NCBI RefSeq assembly: GCF_023228165.1
Contig: NZ_JALOBS010000043.1
Span: forward strand, 1-34,600
DNA: 34,600 bases
Source: Methylomonas sp.
Lineage (GTDB): Bacteria; Pseudomonadota; Gammaproteobacteria; Methylococcales; Methylomonadaceae
Direction: 5' to 3'
Part shown: in pieces, positions 1-6,123 of the stretch
Layout of the letters: each line of letters opens with the position of its first letter
Position numbering within the stretch: the first letter of the stretch is position 1
Notes under the pieces: generated by a model
What the model was told of the DNA's origin: nothing
What the model saw: only the letters and a program-made list of their open reading frames with translations
Database searches by the model: none
Made by a program: the position numbers and the translations under genes

Positions 1-326
1 CCCATTTGCTGCATAGCTTCGTGCCGTTGGTCATAGAAGGTTCAATCCTGCTGGTTTGGCCGGTACAGCATTGGCGGCAACGGGTGTTGTTACTCGGCTC
101 GGGCTTATTGGCGGCAGTTCTGGTGGTCGTGGCAACTTTACCGGCGCAGCTATTAGGCAAACTGGAAATCGCATTTCAAGACCTTGCCGAATCGGGCAGT
201 AATCCCCGTGTAGTTCCCTGGTTCGTGGACTGGATGGTGTTTTGCGAACTGGGTGGACGCTGGTTGCTCGGCATTGCGGCCGCTTGGTTCTGTATTCAAA
301 TACACCGAGCCTTCCTTCGAATCTGA
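1..326 (+). CDS. C-terminal part of a multi-pass membrane protein (partial)
   Basis: The reading frame is open to the left window edge, so the true start is probably outside; the first in-window start-like codon is a TTG at position 6. The visible 106 residues are very hydrophobic, with about three membrane segments: near residues 4-20, a long one around 28-50, and one around 86-102. A polar stretch with SGSNPR separates the second and third. I do not recognise the family and assign no function. It lies on the mobile-element side of tRNA-Lys and converges with the FlhC-like gene at 534, so it may be element cargo. Confidence 0.5.
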   Translation, partial: HLLHSFVPLVIEGSILLVWPVQHWRQRVLLLGSGLLAAVLVVVATLPAQLLGKLEIAFQDLAESGSNPRVVPWFVDWMVFCELGGRWLLGIAAAWFCIQIHRAFLRI

Positions 327-533
327 TTTTTGAACGTCTGCTTATTAAGTGATGAAGTTTATCTAAAAGAATTCGATTCAATATTCGACTGGCCGGTTTG
401 GGTCGTTAACGACAATTGTCTCTTGGTGAATTTAAATATCTTGGATGTCCGCTTTCAAGATAGCCATGGCTATGAAACCGAGCTTAGTCAAACGGCTAAA
501 TCGTGATCCGTTCAATTCAATTGCTGACCAGGC

Positions 534-1091
534 TTAATGCATGTTTGGGCGAAATGAGTTTACGTTTGCGTCTGCCAATTCACAAAGCTGGCAAACCGGT
601 CGGAATTTGCTCTCGTAGAATACCGCATAATTATGTCGACAGCGGGGGCAATACTTCAGGACGACTTGTCCTTCGCGCATACCTTGCGCTAATACCCAGG
701 CTTCGTTGAAGTTGGCGGGCCGTACTTTGCCGTAAGGTCGCTCTTCGGGGATCAGGTGTTCAAAAGTTCGATGGAAATAATCCCATGTAAACAAAATGGC
801 CGGCACGTCCATGCGCGACTGCGGATTAACCTTGCAGGTGATTTGATAGATGGACAGAAATAGCGTCAGATATAGAAACGACTCGCGCGATGCAGGAATG
901 GTTTTAACCACCGGTAGTTGTCCGTTGGTGGGTCCGTGAAAGTGAATGGCATAGTACATGGCCTTAAGCTCATGTTGGCTGATCGTTTTAATATGCGCTT
1001 TCACGAACGTCGGCCGCAATTTTCGTTTCAGTAATTGATAGGCAAGATAATGATCTCTTAGCCGGTCTTCGTAGGTGTACCAAGCACTCAT
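534..1091 (-). CDS. FlhC-like transcriptional activator subunit (pair 1)
   Basis: This 185-residue protein is a FlhC-family homologue, the zinc-binding subunit of FlhD-FlhC activators. Two CxxC pairs are visible (C148/C151 and C167/C170), spaced almost as in E. coli FlhC (137/140/157/160). They are preceded by an EAWVLA segment matching the AWTLV segment of FlhC, and a G-x4-G-x-LP motif lies near residue 53. Its ATG overlaps the TGA of the FlhD-like gene by four bases (ATGA), so the two are translationally coupled. The family activates sigma-70 promoters as a heteromer; in SXT and IncA/C elements the homologues SetCD and AcaCD switch on transfer genes. The same role here is inferred from the nearby integrase. 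Confidence 0.85.
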   Translation of the reverse strand: MSAWYTYEDRLRDHYLAYQLLKRKLRPTFVKAHIKTISQHELKAMYYAIHFHGPTNGQLPVVKTIPASRESFLYLTLFLSIYQITCKVNPQSRMDVPAILFTWDYFHRTFEHLIPEERPYGKVRPANFNEAWVLAQGMREGQVVLKYCPRCRHNYAVFYESKFRPVCQLCELADANVNSFRPNMH

Positions 1092-1402
1092 GCTATATCG
1101 TCTGATCCTGTGAGCAGCATGAGCAAATCACGCGCCTGGCTATCACACGCATCTCCCTCGTGCGCTGACTGATCGACCTGAAGATAACGCCCCCAAAAAC
1201 TGGCATTGAATCTTGGGGTAAAGGCCAGGCATTCGCGCCGCGCTATCTCCCTAATTTGCTGCACCTGCAGTTTTTTCAGGATACCCACGGCTTCTGGCGA
1301 TAATCCCAAGCTAAACTTCGCTTGTTCTTCTTGTCCGGACAGCACCATTTCCCGTGCTAACAGCAGATAATCCAATTGCAGATGATAGAGGCTATCTTCC
1401 AT
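1088..1402 (-). CDS. FlhD-like transcriptional activator subunit (pair 1)
   Basis: This 104-residue protein aligns by eye with E. coli FlhD over residues 6-70. Shared features are a Y-x-L-x-L-x-YLLLA start, a central F-x-LG motif, a following leucine-rich helix, and a C-F/T-x-RF ending. FlhD is the dimerising partner that positions FlhC on DNA. The ATG at 1402 lies one base after the stop of the upstream transglycosylase gene, and the stop overlaps the start of the FlhC-like gene. The order transglycosylase-flhD-flhC therefore reads as one operon. It is the FlhD member that most resembles the canonical one in this window. Confidence 0.85.
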   Translation of the reverse strand: MEDSLYHLQLDYLLLAREMVLSGQEEQAKFSLGLSPEAVGILKKLQVQQIREIARRECLAFTPRFNASFWGRYLQVDQSAHEGDACDSQARDLLMLLTGSDDIA

Positions 1403-1403
1403 C

Positions 1404-2036
1404 TCAAATCACCTGCTTCACTCGGTCGGCTATGGCCATCACGCTTATTCCATAGGCGATGGCGGCCTTCTCATCCTTCCAGCTATAGTAGCGACCAATC
1501 CCTAACGCCAAGTCATGCGGGGCTGAACCAATGGCGGTTGCTAAGAGTTCGGCACCTATTTGTACATTGGTAATCGGATCCAGTAATTGCGCCGGCGAGT
1601 TCACTCTGTGGCCATGCCAGCGGACATTGATTTGCATTAACCCCACATCTACCAACCGATTGCCTTCGTCTATCGATTGCTTGAGCAAGGCATGGGCCTC
1701 CCGCTGCGAGGCTGGCATCAAGGATTGTCCTGATTTATTAAGTGCCCATGGCCAGGGTTTTACTGCGGTCGGATCGGTATCGTTCGCGGATTCTTTTAAT
1801 GCAACCGCATACAGGATGTAAGGATCCAAATGGTGCTGCTTTGCAATCTGCCACCAAAGCGTATTTTGTAGCGTGCTTGCGGCGCTAGTCGCTCGCGTCT
1901 GTTGGCTGACATTGCCATGGGCTAAACACGATGCACTGCAGACCATAAAGCTCAGCAAAATCGGCAGTGGATTGAGATGATGCTGTTTAGCGGCGCATAG
2001 CCGTCGGAAACCGGATTTCAAATCGATAGTGTGCAT
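1404..2036 (-). CDS. Lytic transglycosylase (SLT-type, conjugation-associated type)
   Basis: A secreted lytic transglycosylase, an enzyme that cleaves peptidoglycan glycan strands, typically to let a secretion or conjugation channel through the wall. With the ATG at 2036 the protein has 210 residues. A hydrophobic export segment lies near residues 23-40. The catalytic glutamate is in an ALKES motif (about residue 82) and the G-L-M-Q-I-N motif is near residue 132, both hallmarks of the SLT fold. An upstream in-frame TTG at 2099 would add 21 residues, but no clear ribosome binding site supports either start. It is the first gene of the operon with the FlhD/FlhC pair, which fits transfer machinery of an integrative element. 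A non-conjugative wall enzyme is not excluded. Confidence 0.75.
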   Translation of the reverse strand: MHTIDLKSGFRRLCAAKQHHLNPLPILLSFMVCSASCLAHGNVSQQTRATSAASTLQNTLWWQIAKQHHLDPYILYAVALKESANDTDPTAVKPWPWALNKSGQSLMPASQREAHALLKQSIDEGNRLVDVGLMQINVRWHGHRVNSPAQLLDPITNVQIGAELLATAIGSAPHDLALGIGRYYSWKDEKAAIAYGISVMAIADRVKQVI

Positions 2037-2099
2037 AAGAGAAGTGACTGGTAAGGTTGCCCCGAGTCTACTGAAAAATTCACTATTTCGAGCGTTCAA

Positions 2100-2346
2100 A
2101 AAAGGCCTTCTTTCGACCTAATTACGCACTCTATACCACCTCAACAAATTAATTTATAAAAAATACAAACGGTTACGCATTGTCAAGTACTTTTTATAGC
2201 TGAAGTGCTGCCTGACACCTTTCCAAGCCACATTCTGCAAGGCTTTGCGCGGAAAGTACCCCAAAATCACCTACTTTCCGCGCGTGACGATTACAAAACC
2301 AGTCTTTTAGTATTGCCCCATGTCGTAATTCATTAGAGAACAGAGC
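2100..2346. promoter_or_regulatory. Divergent intergenic control region between two FlhDC-type operons
   Basis: This non-coding stretch separates the leftward transglycosylase-flhD-flhC operon from the rightward four-gene FlhD/FlhC operon, so it should hold both promoters. It is AT-rich near 2145-2175. It contains a perfect 12-base inverted repeat (next entry) and a shorter one, AAGCC at 2225 with GGCTT at 2241. I could not assign -35/-10 boxes with confidence. Confidence 0.5.
2247..2283. repeat. Perfect 12-bp inverted repeat, candidate operator
   Basis: The arms are GCGCGGAAAGTA (2247-2258) and TACTTTCCGCGC (2272-2283), separated by 13 bases. The arms match perfectly and no U-run follows on either strand, so an operator or protein-binding site is more likely than a terminator. 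It sits about 64 bases before the start of the rightward operon and about 210 before the leftward one. Confidence 0.6.
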
Positions 2347-2631
2347 ATGGCCACCCTAGAAGACGATCTGACGCAACTGAATTTTCAATATCTGATGCTA
2401 TTGAGAGAATGTGCCCGTAGCAATCCCATGGAAGCCGCCTGGCGGTTTGGTGTCGTTCCAGAGACGGTCGATCGTGTAGCCGATTTGTCGTTGGAACAGA
2501 TTAAAGAACAGGCGGCGATTAACCGTGCCGTGATCAGTTTGCTGCCATTGGGTAACCACCCGGTTTCAGCCGCCGCTCATGCGGCCTTGCTGGTTCATGG
2601 TGCTCATGATCAGGGTGATCATCATGGATAA
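2347..2631 (+). CDS. FlhD-like transcriptional activator subunit (pair 2)
   Basis: This 94-residue protein has the FlhD pattern: an L-x-x-LNFQYLMLLRE helix, a W-R-F-G-V central motif followed by PETV, and a D-L-S-L-E-Q-I-K helix. Its tail is short and histidine-rich (several His between residues 79 and 93), which the other two FlhD-like proteins lack. The gene is first in a rightward operon of flhD2, flhC2, STAS-flhD3 and flhC3. Its TAA overlaps the ATG of the FlhC-like gene by eight bases. Family assignment rests on pattern similarity by eye. The target promoters are not visible from sequence. Confidence 0.78.
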   Translation: MATLEDDLTQLNFQYLMLLRECARSNPMEAAWRFGVVPETVDRVADLSLEQIKEQAAINRAVISLLPLGNHPVSAAAHAALLVHGAHDQGDHHG

Positions 2632-3250
2632 CGGCGGCTTCGTTGACTTGTCGCATTTTGGCGCTGAACTGATGTTGGCAAAGACATTGTTCGACTACGG
2701 AGCCAGAACACCGGTGGTTTGTGCTCTCTGTGGTATCAAACGTATAACAGCCACACGCATTTACAGGCTTGCGCAAGAACAAGCACCAATTAAAGGCATG
2801 CTGCCTTGGGATCCACACTGGATAAGTCGTTCAACCATTAACAACCTGCACGCCTCAATATTCTTGGGGTTAATTCAGGATTATGTTTCCTTTAGTGTCA
2901 ATGATACCGAGTTTGGGTTGCAGTTTTGCAACGCATATACATTGTATTGCCGCATCGTTGCCCGCAACCCCAAGCCCAGCAACCGGGAGGCAGGATTCGA
3001 ACACCACAGAGTGTTGGATATTAATCGAGCATGGCAGCTGACAAGACAATTTCATGCCTCTGCATTGCATTTTGTGATGTGTCTTTGCTGTCAATCGCGA
3101 TTCCTGATCCCCCGCCAAGCAGATCAACAGGCTGCCCGCTGTCCCGTATGTGAAAACAAGACTGGCAGTGTAGCCCGTCAACATCGAATTTCGCGGCCAT
3201 TTTCACAAAATGCCGGCAAAACTTTGACCATATGTCTTGACCGTTTCTAA
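2624..3250 (+). CDS. FlhC-like transcriptional activator subunit (pair 2)
   Basis: From the ATG at 2624 the protein has 208 residues. An AGGGTG ribosome binding site at 2612 and the overlap with flhD2 favour this start over upstream in-frame codons. It is the most canonical of the three FlhC-like proteins. It has a GAR motif near residue 26 and KGMLP near 58, as in E. coli FlhC, followed by HAS near 76. An N-R-A-W segment comes before the C-terminal zinc motif C153/C156...C173/C176. Unusually there is a further CxxC (C33/C36) near the N-terminus. Its partner is the FlhD-like protein just upstream. It probably acts as an element-encoded activator of the SetC/AcaC type. Confidence 0.82.
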   Translation: MDNGGFVDLSHFGAELMLAKTLFDYGARTPVVCALCGIKRITATRIYRLAQEQAPIKGMLPWDPHWISRSTINNLHASIFLGLIQDYVSFSVNDTEFGLQFCNAYTLYCRIVARNPKPSNREAGFEHHRVLDINRAWQLTRQFHASALHFVMCLCCQSRFLIPRQADQQAARCPVCENKTGSVARQHRISRPFSQNAGKTLTICLDRF

Positions 3251-3268
3251 CGGCCAAGGAGAGTCATA

Positions 3269-3871
3269 ATGTATTTACTTGTTCAATCAATTCAATCTCG
3301 AACCTTACTGGATGCGGCGGAAGGAAAAAATTTAGCCCGTCTGGCACGAGAATGCTTTTTCAACCATCAACCCTTAATCCTTGACTTTGTCAACGTCGAG
3401 CAGGTTACCGCGCATTTTTGCCAGGCGTTATTGTGCCCGTTGACGAACGAGTTCGGCGCGGATTATTTGAATCAATGGTTACAGATAAAAAACCTGTCCG
3501 CCCACGTCAGGCAAATCATACAGTCTGCCATGGGTGAATTGGATGATTATTTTGATTGTTTGGAGCGCGCACAGGCTCAGAGTGCTGATCAAGAAATCAC
3601 GTCGTTGAATTGTTTATGGCTTATCAAAGCCCGTGATCTCTGTCGTGATAATCCTCTATTCGCTGGCTTTATGTTGGGCATTTCGGATAAGGCGTTAATT
3701 GAGGCGATTGGTCGCTTGTCAATTGAGGACATTGAGCATATCGCTCAATCGGGCTGGCTGTGTTTTGCGCCAAGGATTTCAAATCATTTTTTTGAGTACA
3801 TGAATCGCAAGCAACATACCGCCGTTGATGTGTTGCTGACGTTAAGGGAGGGCGTGAATCATGGAGGCTAA
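3269..3871 (+). CDS. STAS-like (DUF4325) domain fused to an FlhD-like domain (pair 3)
   Basis: This 200-residue protein has two parts. Residues about 10-90 resemble the STAS-like DUF4325 domain: L-x-LDF then a V-x-x-V-T segment near 37-48, A-L-x-x-x-L near 53-58, and a KNLS motif near 74. Residues about 110-175 resemble FlhD: L-W-L-I-K-A-R-D helix, F-M-L-G-I, I-E-D-I-E helix, C-F-A-P-R. It is roughly twice the usual FlhD length. The gene starts 18 bases after flhC2 behind an AAGGAGAG ribosome binding site at 3256. It overlaps the next FlhC-like gene by 11 bases. STAS-like domains usually mediate protein-protein control, so a modulated or antagonistic FlhD subunit is plausible but is inference. 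Confidence 0.78.
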   Translation: MYLLVQSIQSRTLLDAAEGKNLARLARECFFNHQPLILDFVNVEQVTAHFCQALLCPLTNEFGADYLNQWLQIKNLSAHVRQIIQSAMGELDDYFDCLERAQAQSADQEITSLNCLWLIKARDLCRDNPLFAGFMLGISDKALIEAIGRLSIEDIEHIAQSGWLCFAPRISNHFFEYMNRKQHTAVDVLLTLREGVNHGG

Positions 3872-4358
3872 AAAGATGATCAAAACGCTAAAGCAGTATC
3901 AGTTGGCCATTACCCTGATTCAACGCCAAGCCAGAATTGCAGTTATTGTCCGAGAAACTACCATCCCTAGAGAGCTGATAAAGGCTACTTACAAAGACAT
4001 TCTAGGGCGATCCGGTAGCTCGGGTCCCATCAAAGAGTCGATTCGTGGCTTGACGCACAACATGAAACAGTACAAGGAAGCCACGCTCTTCGCCAAGATA
4101 TTTCGTGCAATTGAAGCCGAAAACATTCACGGCGATATTCATAACGTTATCCAGGCATTCGATTTTTTTAAAATTTCCTTGCCCAGTGGCAGCCTCGATT
4201 TCACCACGGCATGGTTGGTGGCGCGAGACTTGAGAAATAAAAAATTGCAGTTGAGGGAGTGTGGTCATTGTTATGCAGCGGTATTGATCATTTTGGGCTG
4301 CGAAAAGCCGCTGGAGCGGTGTTGTGTTTGTAAAACTGCTTTAAAAACTGATCTTTAG
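3861..4358 (+). CDS. FlhC-like transcriptional activator subunit (pair 3)
   Basis: This 165-residue protein is shorter than E. coli FlhC (192). It keeps the zinc site C134/C137...C154/C157 with exactly the E. coli spacing, preceded by a TTAWLVARDL-type helix and LQL. The middle GMLP motif of canonical FlhC is degraded here to G-P-I-K-E near residue 55. The start is supported by an AAGGGAGGG ribosome binding site at 3844 and by overlap with the stop of the STAS-FlhD gene, so the two are translated together. It is the last gene of the four-gene operon. The family is clear; whether it still binds DNA is not. Confidence 0.75.
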   Translation: MEAKKMIKTLKQYQLAITLIQRQARIAVIVRETTIPRELIKATYKDILGRSGSSGPIKESIRGLTHNMKQYKEATLFAKIFRAIEAENIHGDIHNVIQAFDFFKISLPSGSLDFTTAWLVARDLRNKKLQLRECGHCYAAVLIILGCEKPLERCCVCKTALKTDL

Positions 4359-4386
4359 ATTTTTATTTATAACCTTCTATGTTCAG

Positions 4387-4426
4387 AGCCGACCAATCAC
4401 TTTTTAGAATAAAGAATCGGTCGGCT
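4387..4426. repeat. 8-bp inverted repeat after the FlhDC operon
   Basis: The arms AGCCGACC (4387-4394) and GGTCGGCT (4419-4426) are perfect, with a 24-base AT-rich loop. The element sits between flhC3 and the HTH gene. There is no U-run after it, so it could be a weak terminator or a protein-binding site near the attachment end. Confidence 0.4.
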
Positions 4427-4509
4427 GTGGAGCAAATAATCAATCGCAAAGTGTTCAGCACCATGAGCAAAACAATTTCCAAGCAACATTTTCAATCGCT
4501 ATTGCTTTG

Positions 4510-4525
4510 ACCGAGAGGACTCGGT
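4510..4525 (+). promoter_or_regulatory. Hairpin holding the ribosome binding site of the HTH gene
   Basis: ACCGAG (4510-4515) and CTCGGT (4520-4525) form a perfect six-base-pair stem around an AGGA loop, two bases before the ATG at 4528. The only Shine-Dalgarno-like sequence (GAGAGGA, 4513-4519) lies partly in the stem and partly in the loop. The hairpin could therefore limit translation of the excisionase-like protein. A 15-codon mini-ORF (ATG 4463, TGA 4508-4510) ends exactly at the stem and could open it by coupling; it has no clear ribosome site of its own. Confidence 0.45.
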
Positions 4526-4527
4526 AG

Positions 4528-4842
4528 ATGAAAACATTAGATTTATCGGAAGCAGCCCACTTGTTGAAGCTCCATCCACAAACAGTTCTGCAAAGGGCGC
4601 GCTCGGGCGATATTCCTGCAGCTAAGCCCGGAAAATGTTGGGTATTCATAGAACAGGATTTGATCGAATGGCTTCGATCGCAGTACACTCGCCCACGGCA
4701 GGATGTAGGGCAAGGAGGCAAAGAAGTATGCTCTTTAAAAGACCAAATAGCCAATTCTGGTGGTATCGCTTTACCGCACCAGACGGCACAACAATACGCC
4801 AATCTGCTAAAACTGAAGACAAAAGAAAAGCCCAAGAATTAG
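4528..4842 (+). CDS. Small helix-turn-helix protein (excisionase/MerR-like HTH)
   Basis: This 104-residue protein carries a winged HTH of the excisionase type in residues 1-55. It begins L-D-L-S-E-A-A-x-LL, followed by a V-L-Q-R-A-R-S-G-D-I-P turn and KPGKCWVF-x-E-x-DL-x-E-W-L, typical of short HTH genes just upstream of island integrases. Such proteins serve as recombination directionality factors or repressors. The last 38 codons overlap the start of the integrase gene in another frame, and the integrase ribosome site lies inside this gene, so expression is linked. The C-terminal 45 residues look unstructured. The role in excision is inferred from family and position. Confidence 0.78.
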   Translation: MKTLDLSEAAHLLKLHPQTVLQRARSGDIPAAKPGKCWVFIEQDLIEWLRSQYTRPRQDVGQGGKEVCSLKDQIANSGGIALPHQTAQQYANLLKLKTKEKPKN

Positions 4843-5768
4843 CGGATAAGCATAAGGCTCAATTATGGGATCAGATCAAACTGGGGCATAAGCCACAATA
4901 TCTCTGGGAAGATGCGGTGGTGAAATGGATTAATGAATCCCAAAAGCGTTCTCTGGATGACGATGTCGTCATGTTTCGCTACCTGGATAAGTTTTTGTCT
5001 GGCAAACCTCTCAATAGTATTAACCGGGACATTGTGGAAAATATTATTGCGGATAAGTTGAAACACGCTACTCCCGGTCGAGCTAATCGAGTCACGGCGT
5101 TGATTAGAGCGGTACTAAGAAAAGCCGAGCGCGAGTGGGGTTGGATTGACAAGGCGCCTGCGATACGTCGTCTTAAAGAAGATAACAAGCGTATTCGCTG
5201 GATTACTCGACAGGAGGCCGAAAGACTGTGCCGTGAATTACCGGATCATCTTGAAGCCATGGTTCGATTTAGCCTGGCTACTGGGTTGAGGGAAGCCAAT
5301 GTTACTGGGTTGGAGTGGAGTCAAATCGATCTGCAAAGAAAAGTATGCTGGATTCACCCCGATCAGGCTAAGGCGAAAAAAGCAATTGGTATTCCGCTCA
5401 ATGCGGATGCAATTGCTGTGATCCGTCAATTCATTGGTAAGCATGAAATCTATGTCTTTACCTACAAGGGAAACCCAGTGTTAAAAGCCGGTGGCAACGC
5501 TTGGAAGAAAGCCCTCAAACGTGCAAGCATTAGTCAATTCAGATGGCATGATCTGCGTCATACCTGGGCGAGCTGGCATGTGCAGGCTGGGACACCGTTA
5601 AACGTGTTACAGGAATTGGGTGGCTGGAGTGATTACTCGATGGTGTTACGGTATGCGCATCTGGCACCGGAACATCTGGCCGAGTATGCCGGCAAGATTT
5701 CCAATTCAGCACATTTTGCGCACATAAAAACGGAAGACATAAAAAAACCAGTTGCCCGCCAAAGATAA
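4728..5768 (+). CDS. Tyrosine-type site-specific integrase
   Basis: A 346-residue phage/island integrase. The ATG at 4728 is chosen because an AAGGAGG ribosome site lies nine bases before it; the frame is also open upstream. Visible parts are an N-terminal SAM-like core-binding region (about 55-150) and a catalytic domain with A-T-G-L-R-E-A-N (catalytic Arg), a lysine in A-K-A-K-K-A-I, H-D-L-R-H, G-G-W (Trp in place of the usual second His) and the nucleophile region V-L-R-Y-A-H-L. The gene points towards the 3' end of tRNA-Lys and stops 25 bases before it, the usual layout of tRNA-targeting islands. It should integrate and excise the element. Confidence 0.93.
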   Translation: MLFKRPNSQFWWYRFTAPDGTTIRQSAKTEDKRKAQELADKHKAQLWDQIKLGHKPQYLWEDAVVKWINESQKRSLDDDVVMFRYLDKFLSGKPLNSINRDIVENIIADKLKHATPGRANRVTALIRAVLRKAEREWGWIDKAPAIRRLKEDNKRIRWITRQEAERLCRELPDHLEAMVRFSLATGLREANVTGLEWSQIDLQRKVCWIHPDQAKAKKAIGIPLNADAIAVIRQFIGKHEIYVFTYKGNPVLKAGGNAWKKALKRASISQFRWHDLRHTWASWHVQAGTPLNVLQELGGWSDYSMVLRYAHLAPEHLAEYAGKISNSAHFAHIKTEDIKKPVARQR

Positions 5769-5774
5769 CTGGTT
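5746..5774 (+). terminator. Hairpin overlapping the integrase stop codon
   Basis: AACCAGTT (5746-5753) and AACTGGTT (5767-5774) form a perfect 8-bp stem with a 13-base loop. A seven-A run precedes it and only GATTTAT follows. It lies over the integrase stop codon and just before the tRNA 3' end, so a weak terminator or part of the attachment region are both possible. Confidence 0.45.
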
Positions 5775-5792
5775 GATTTATATACTGTTTGA

Positions 5793-5868
5793 TGGTGGGT
5801 CGTGTGCGATTCGAACGCACGACCATCGCATTAAAAGTGCGGTGCTCTACCAGCTGAGCTAACGACCC
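5793..5868 (-). tRNA. tRNA-Lys (anticodon UUU), island attachment gene
   Basis: The 76-base gene on the minus strand starts GGGTCGTTAGCTCAGC and includes the encoded CCA. All four arms fold. The anticodon loop is CUUUUAA with UUU at 5835-5833, specifying lysine. The T-loop is TTCGAAT. The top pair of the anticodon stem (27-43) is C·A, so the stem has four strong pairs; this position is also weak (G·U) in the E. coli counterpart. Its 3' end faces the integrase gene, so the mobile element is inserted at the tRNA 3' end and the tRNA remains intact. The matching direct repeat at the other end is outside the window. Confidence 0.96.
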
Positions 5869-5883
5869 ATCGATTAAGCAGCC

Positions 5884-5911
5884 ATTATATACGATTTTTT
5901 GATGAAAACAA
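5884..5911 (-). promoter_or_regulatory. Probable promoter of tRNA-Lys
   Basis: On the minus strand a perfect TATAAT (-10, 5889-5884) lies 15 bases before the tRNA 5' end. A weak TTGTTT (-35, 5911-5906) lies 16 bases further upstream. The stretch between is AT-rich. Confidence 0.6.
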
Positions 5912-5956
5912 TCTTTTAAACCTAAAAAAATCTCGGTTCAAGCAAAATACAGTCGA

Positions 5957-5978
5957 TAGAGCCAATTTGAGGGCTCTA
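5957..5978. repeat. 7-bp hairpin upstream of the tRNA-Lys promoter
   Basis: TAGAGCC (5957-5963) and GGCTCTA (5972-5978) form a perfect stem with an eight-base loop. It lies between pgm and tRNA-Lys, and may help separate the two transcription units. On neither strand does a U-run follow directly. Confidence 0.35.
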
Positions 5979-6023
5979 TATCATTTACATAGTCAACATA
6001 TTAGTAATTCATTGGCAAATATA

Positions 6024-6062
6024 CGCCTGGGTTCATACCCCGCAAAGGCGCGAACCCGGGCG
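6024..6062 (-). terminator. GC-rich hairpin downstream of pgm
   Basis: CGCCTGGGTTC (6024-6034) and GAACCCGGGCG (6052-6062) pair over 11 positions with one G·U. It begins about 60 bases after the pgm stop on the minus strand. There is no long U-tract, so it may be a Rho-assisted stop or mRNA 3' end stabiliser rather than a classical terminator. Confidence 0.4.
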
Positions 6063-6123
6063 CTTGAATTCTTTTGAATTCCCATCCTTGCGACGGGAAT
6101 GGCAAAGCGGTGAGATGCCACCC

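Noticed and set aside
31..381. Open frame on the minus strand opposite the partial membrane protein
   Set aside because: It has the arginine/proline-rich composition of a reverse-strand shadow, no ribosome site and no recognisable motif.
2534..2818. Minus-strand frame over the flhD2/flhC2 junction
   Set aside because: It lies opposite two overlapping, well-supported genes, so it is a shadow.
534..4358. The organism's own flagellar master regulator flhDC
   Set aside because: Three divergent pairs, a coupled lytic transglycosylase, an adjacent integrase and no flagellar genes favour an element-encoded regulator. Not fully excluded for pair 2, which is the most canonical.
5957..6062. Second attachment site of the island
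   Set aside because: The two hairpins here do not repeat the tRNA-Lys 3' end and lie on the core-chromosome side of the tRNA.
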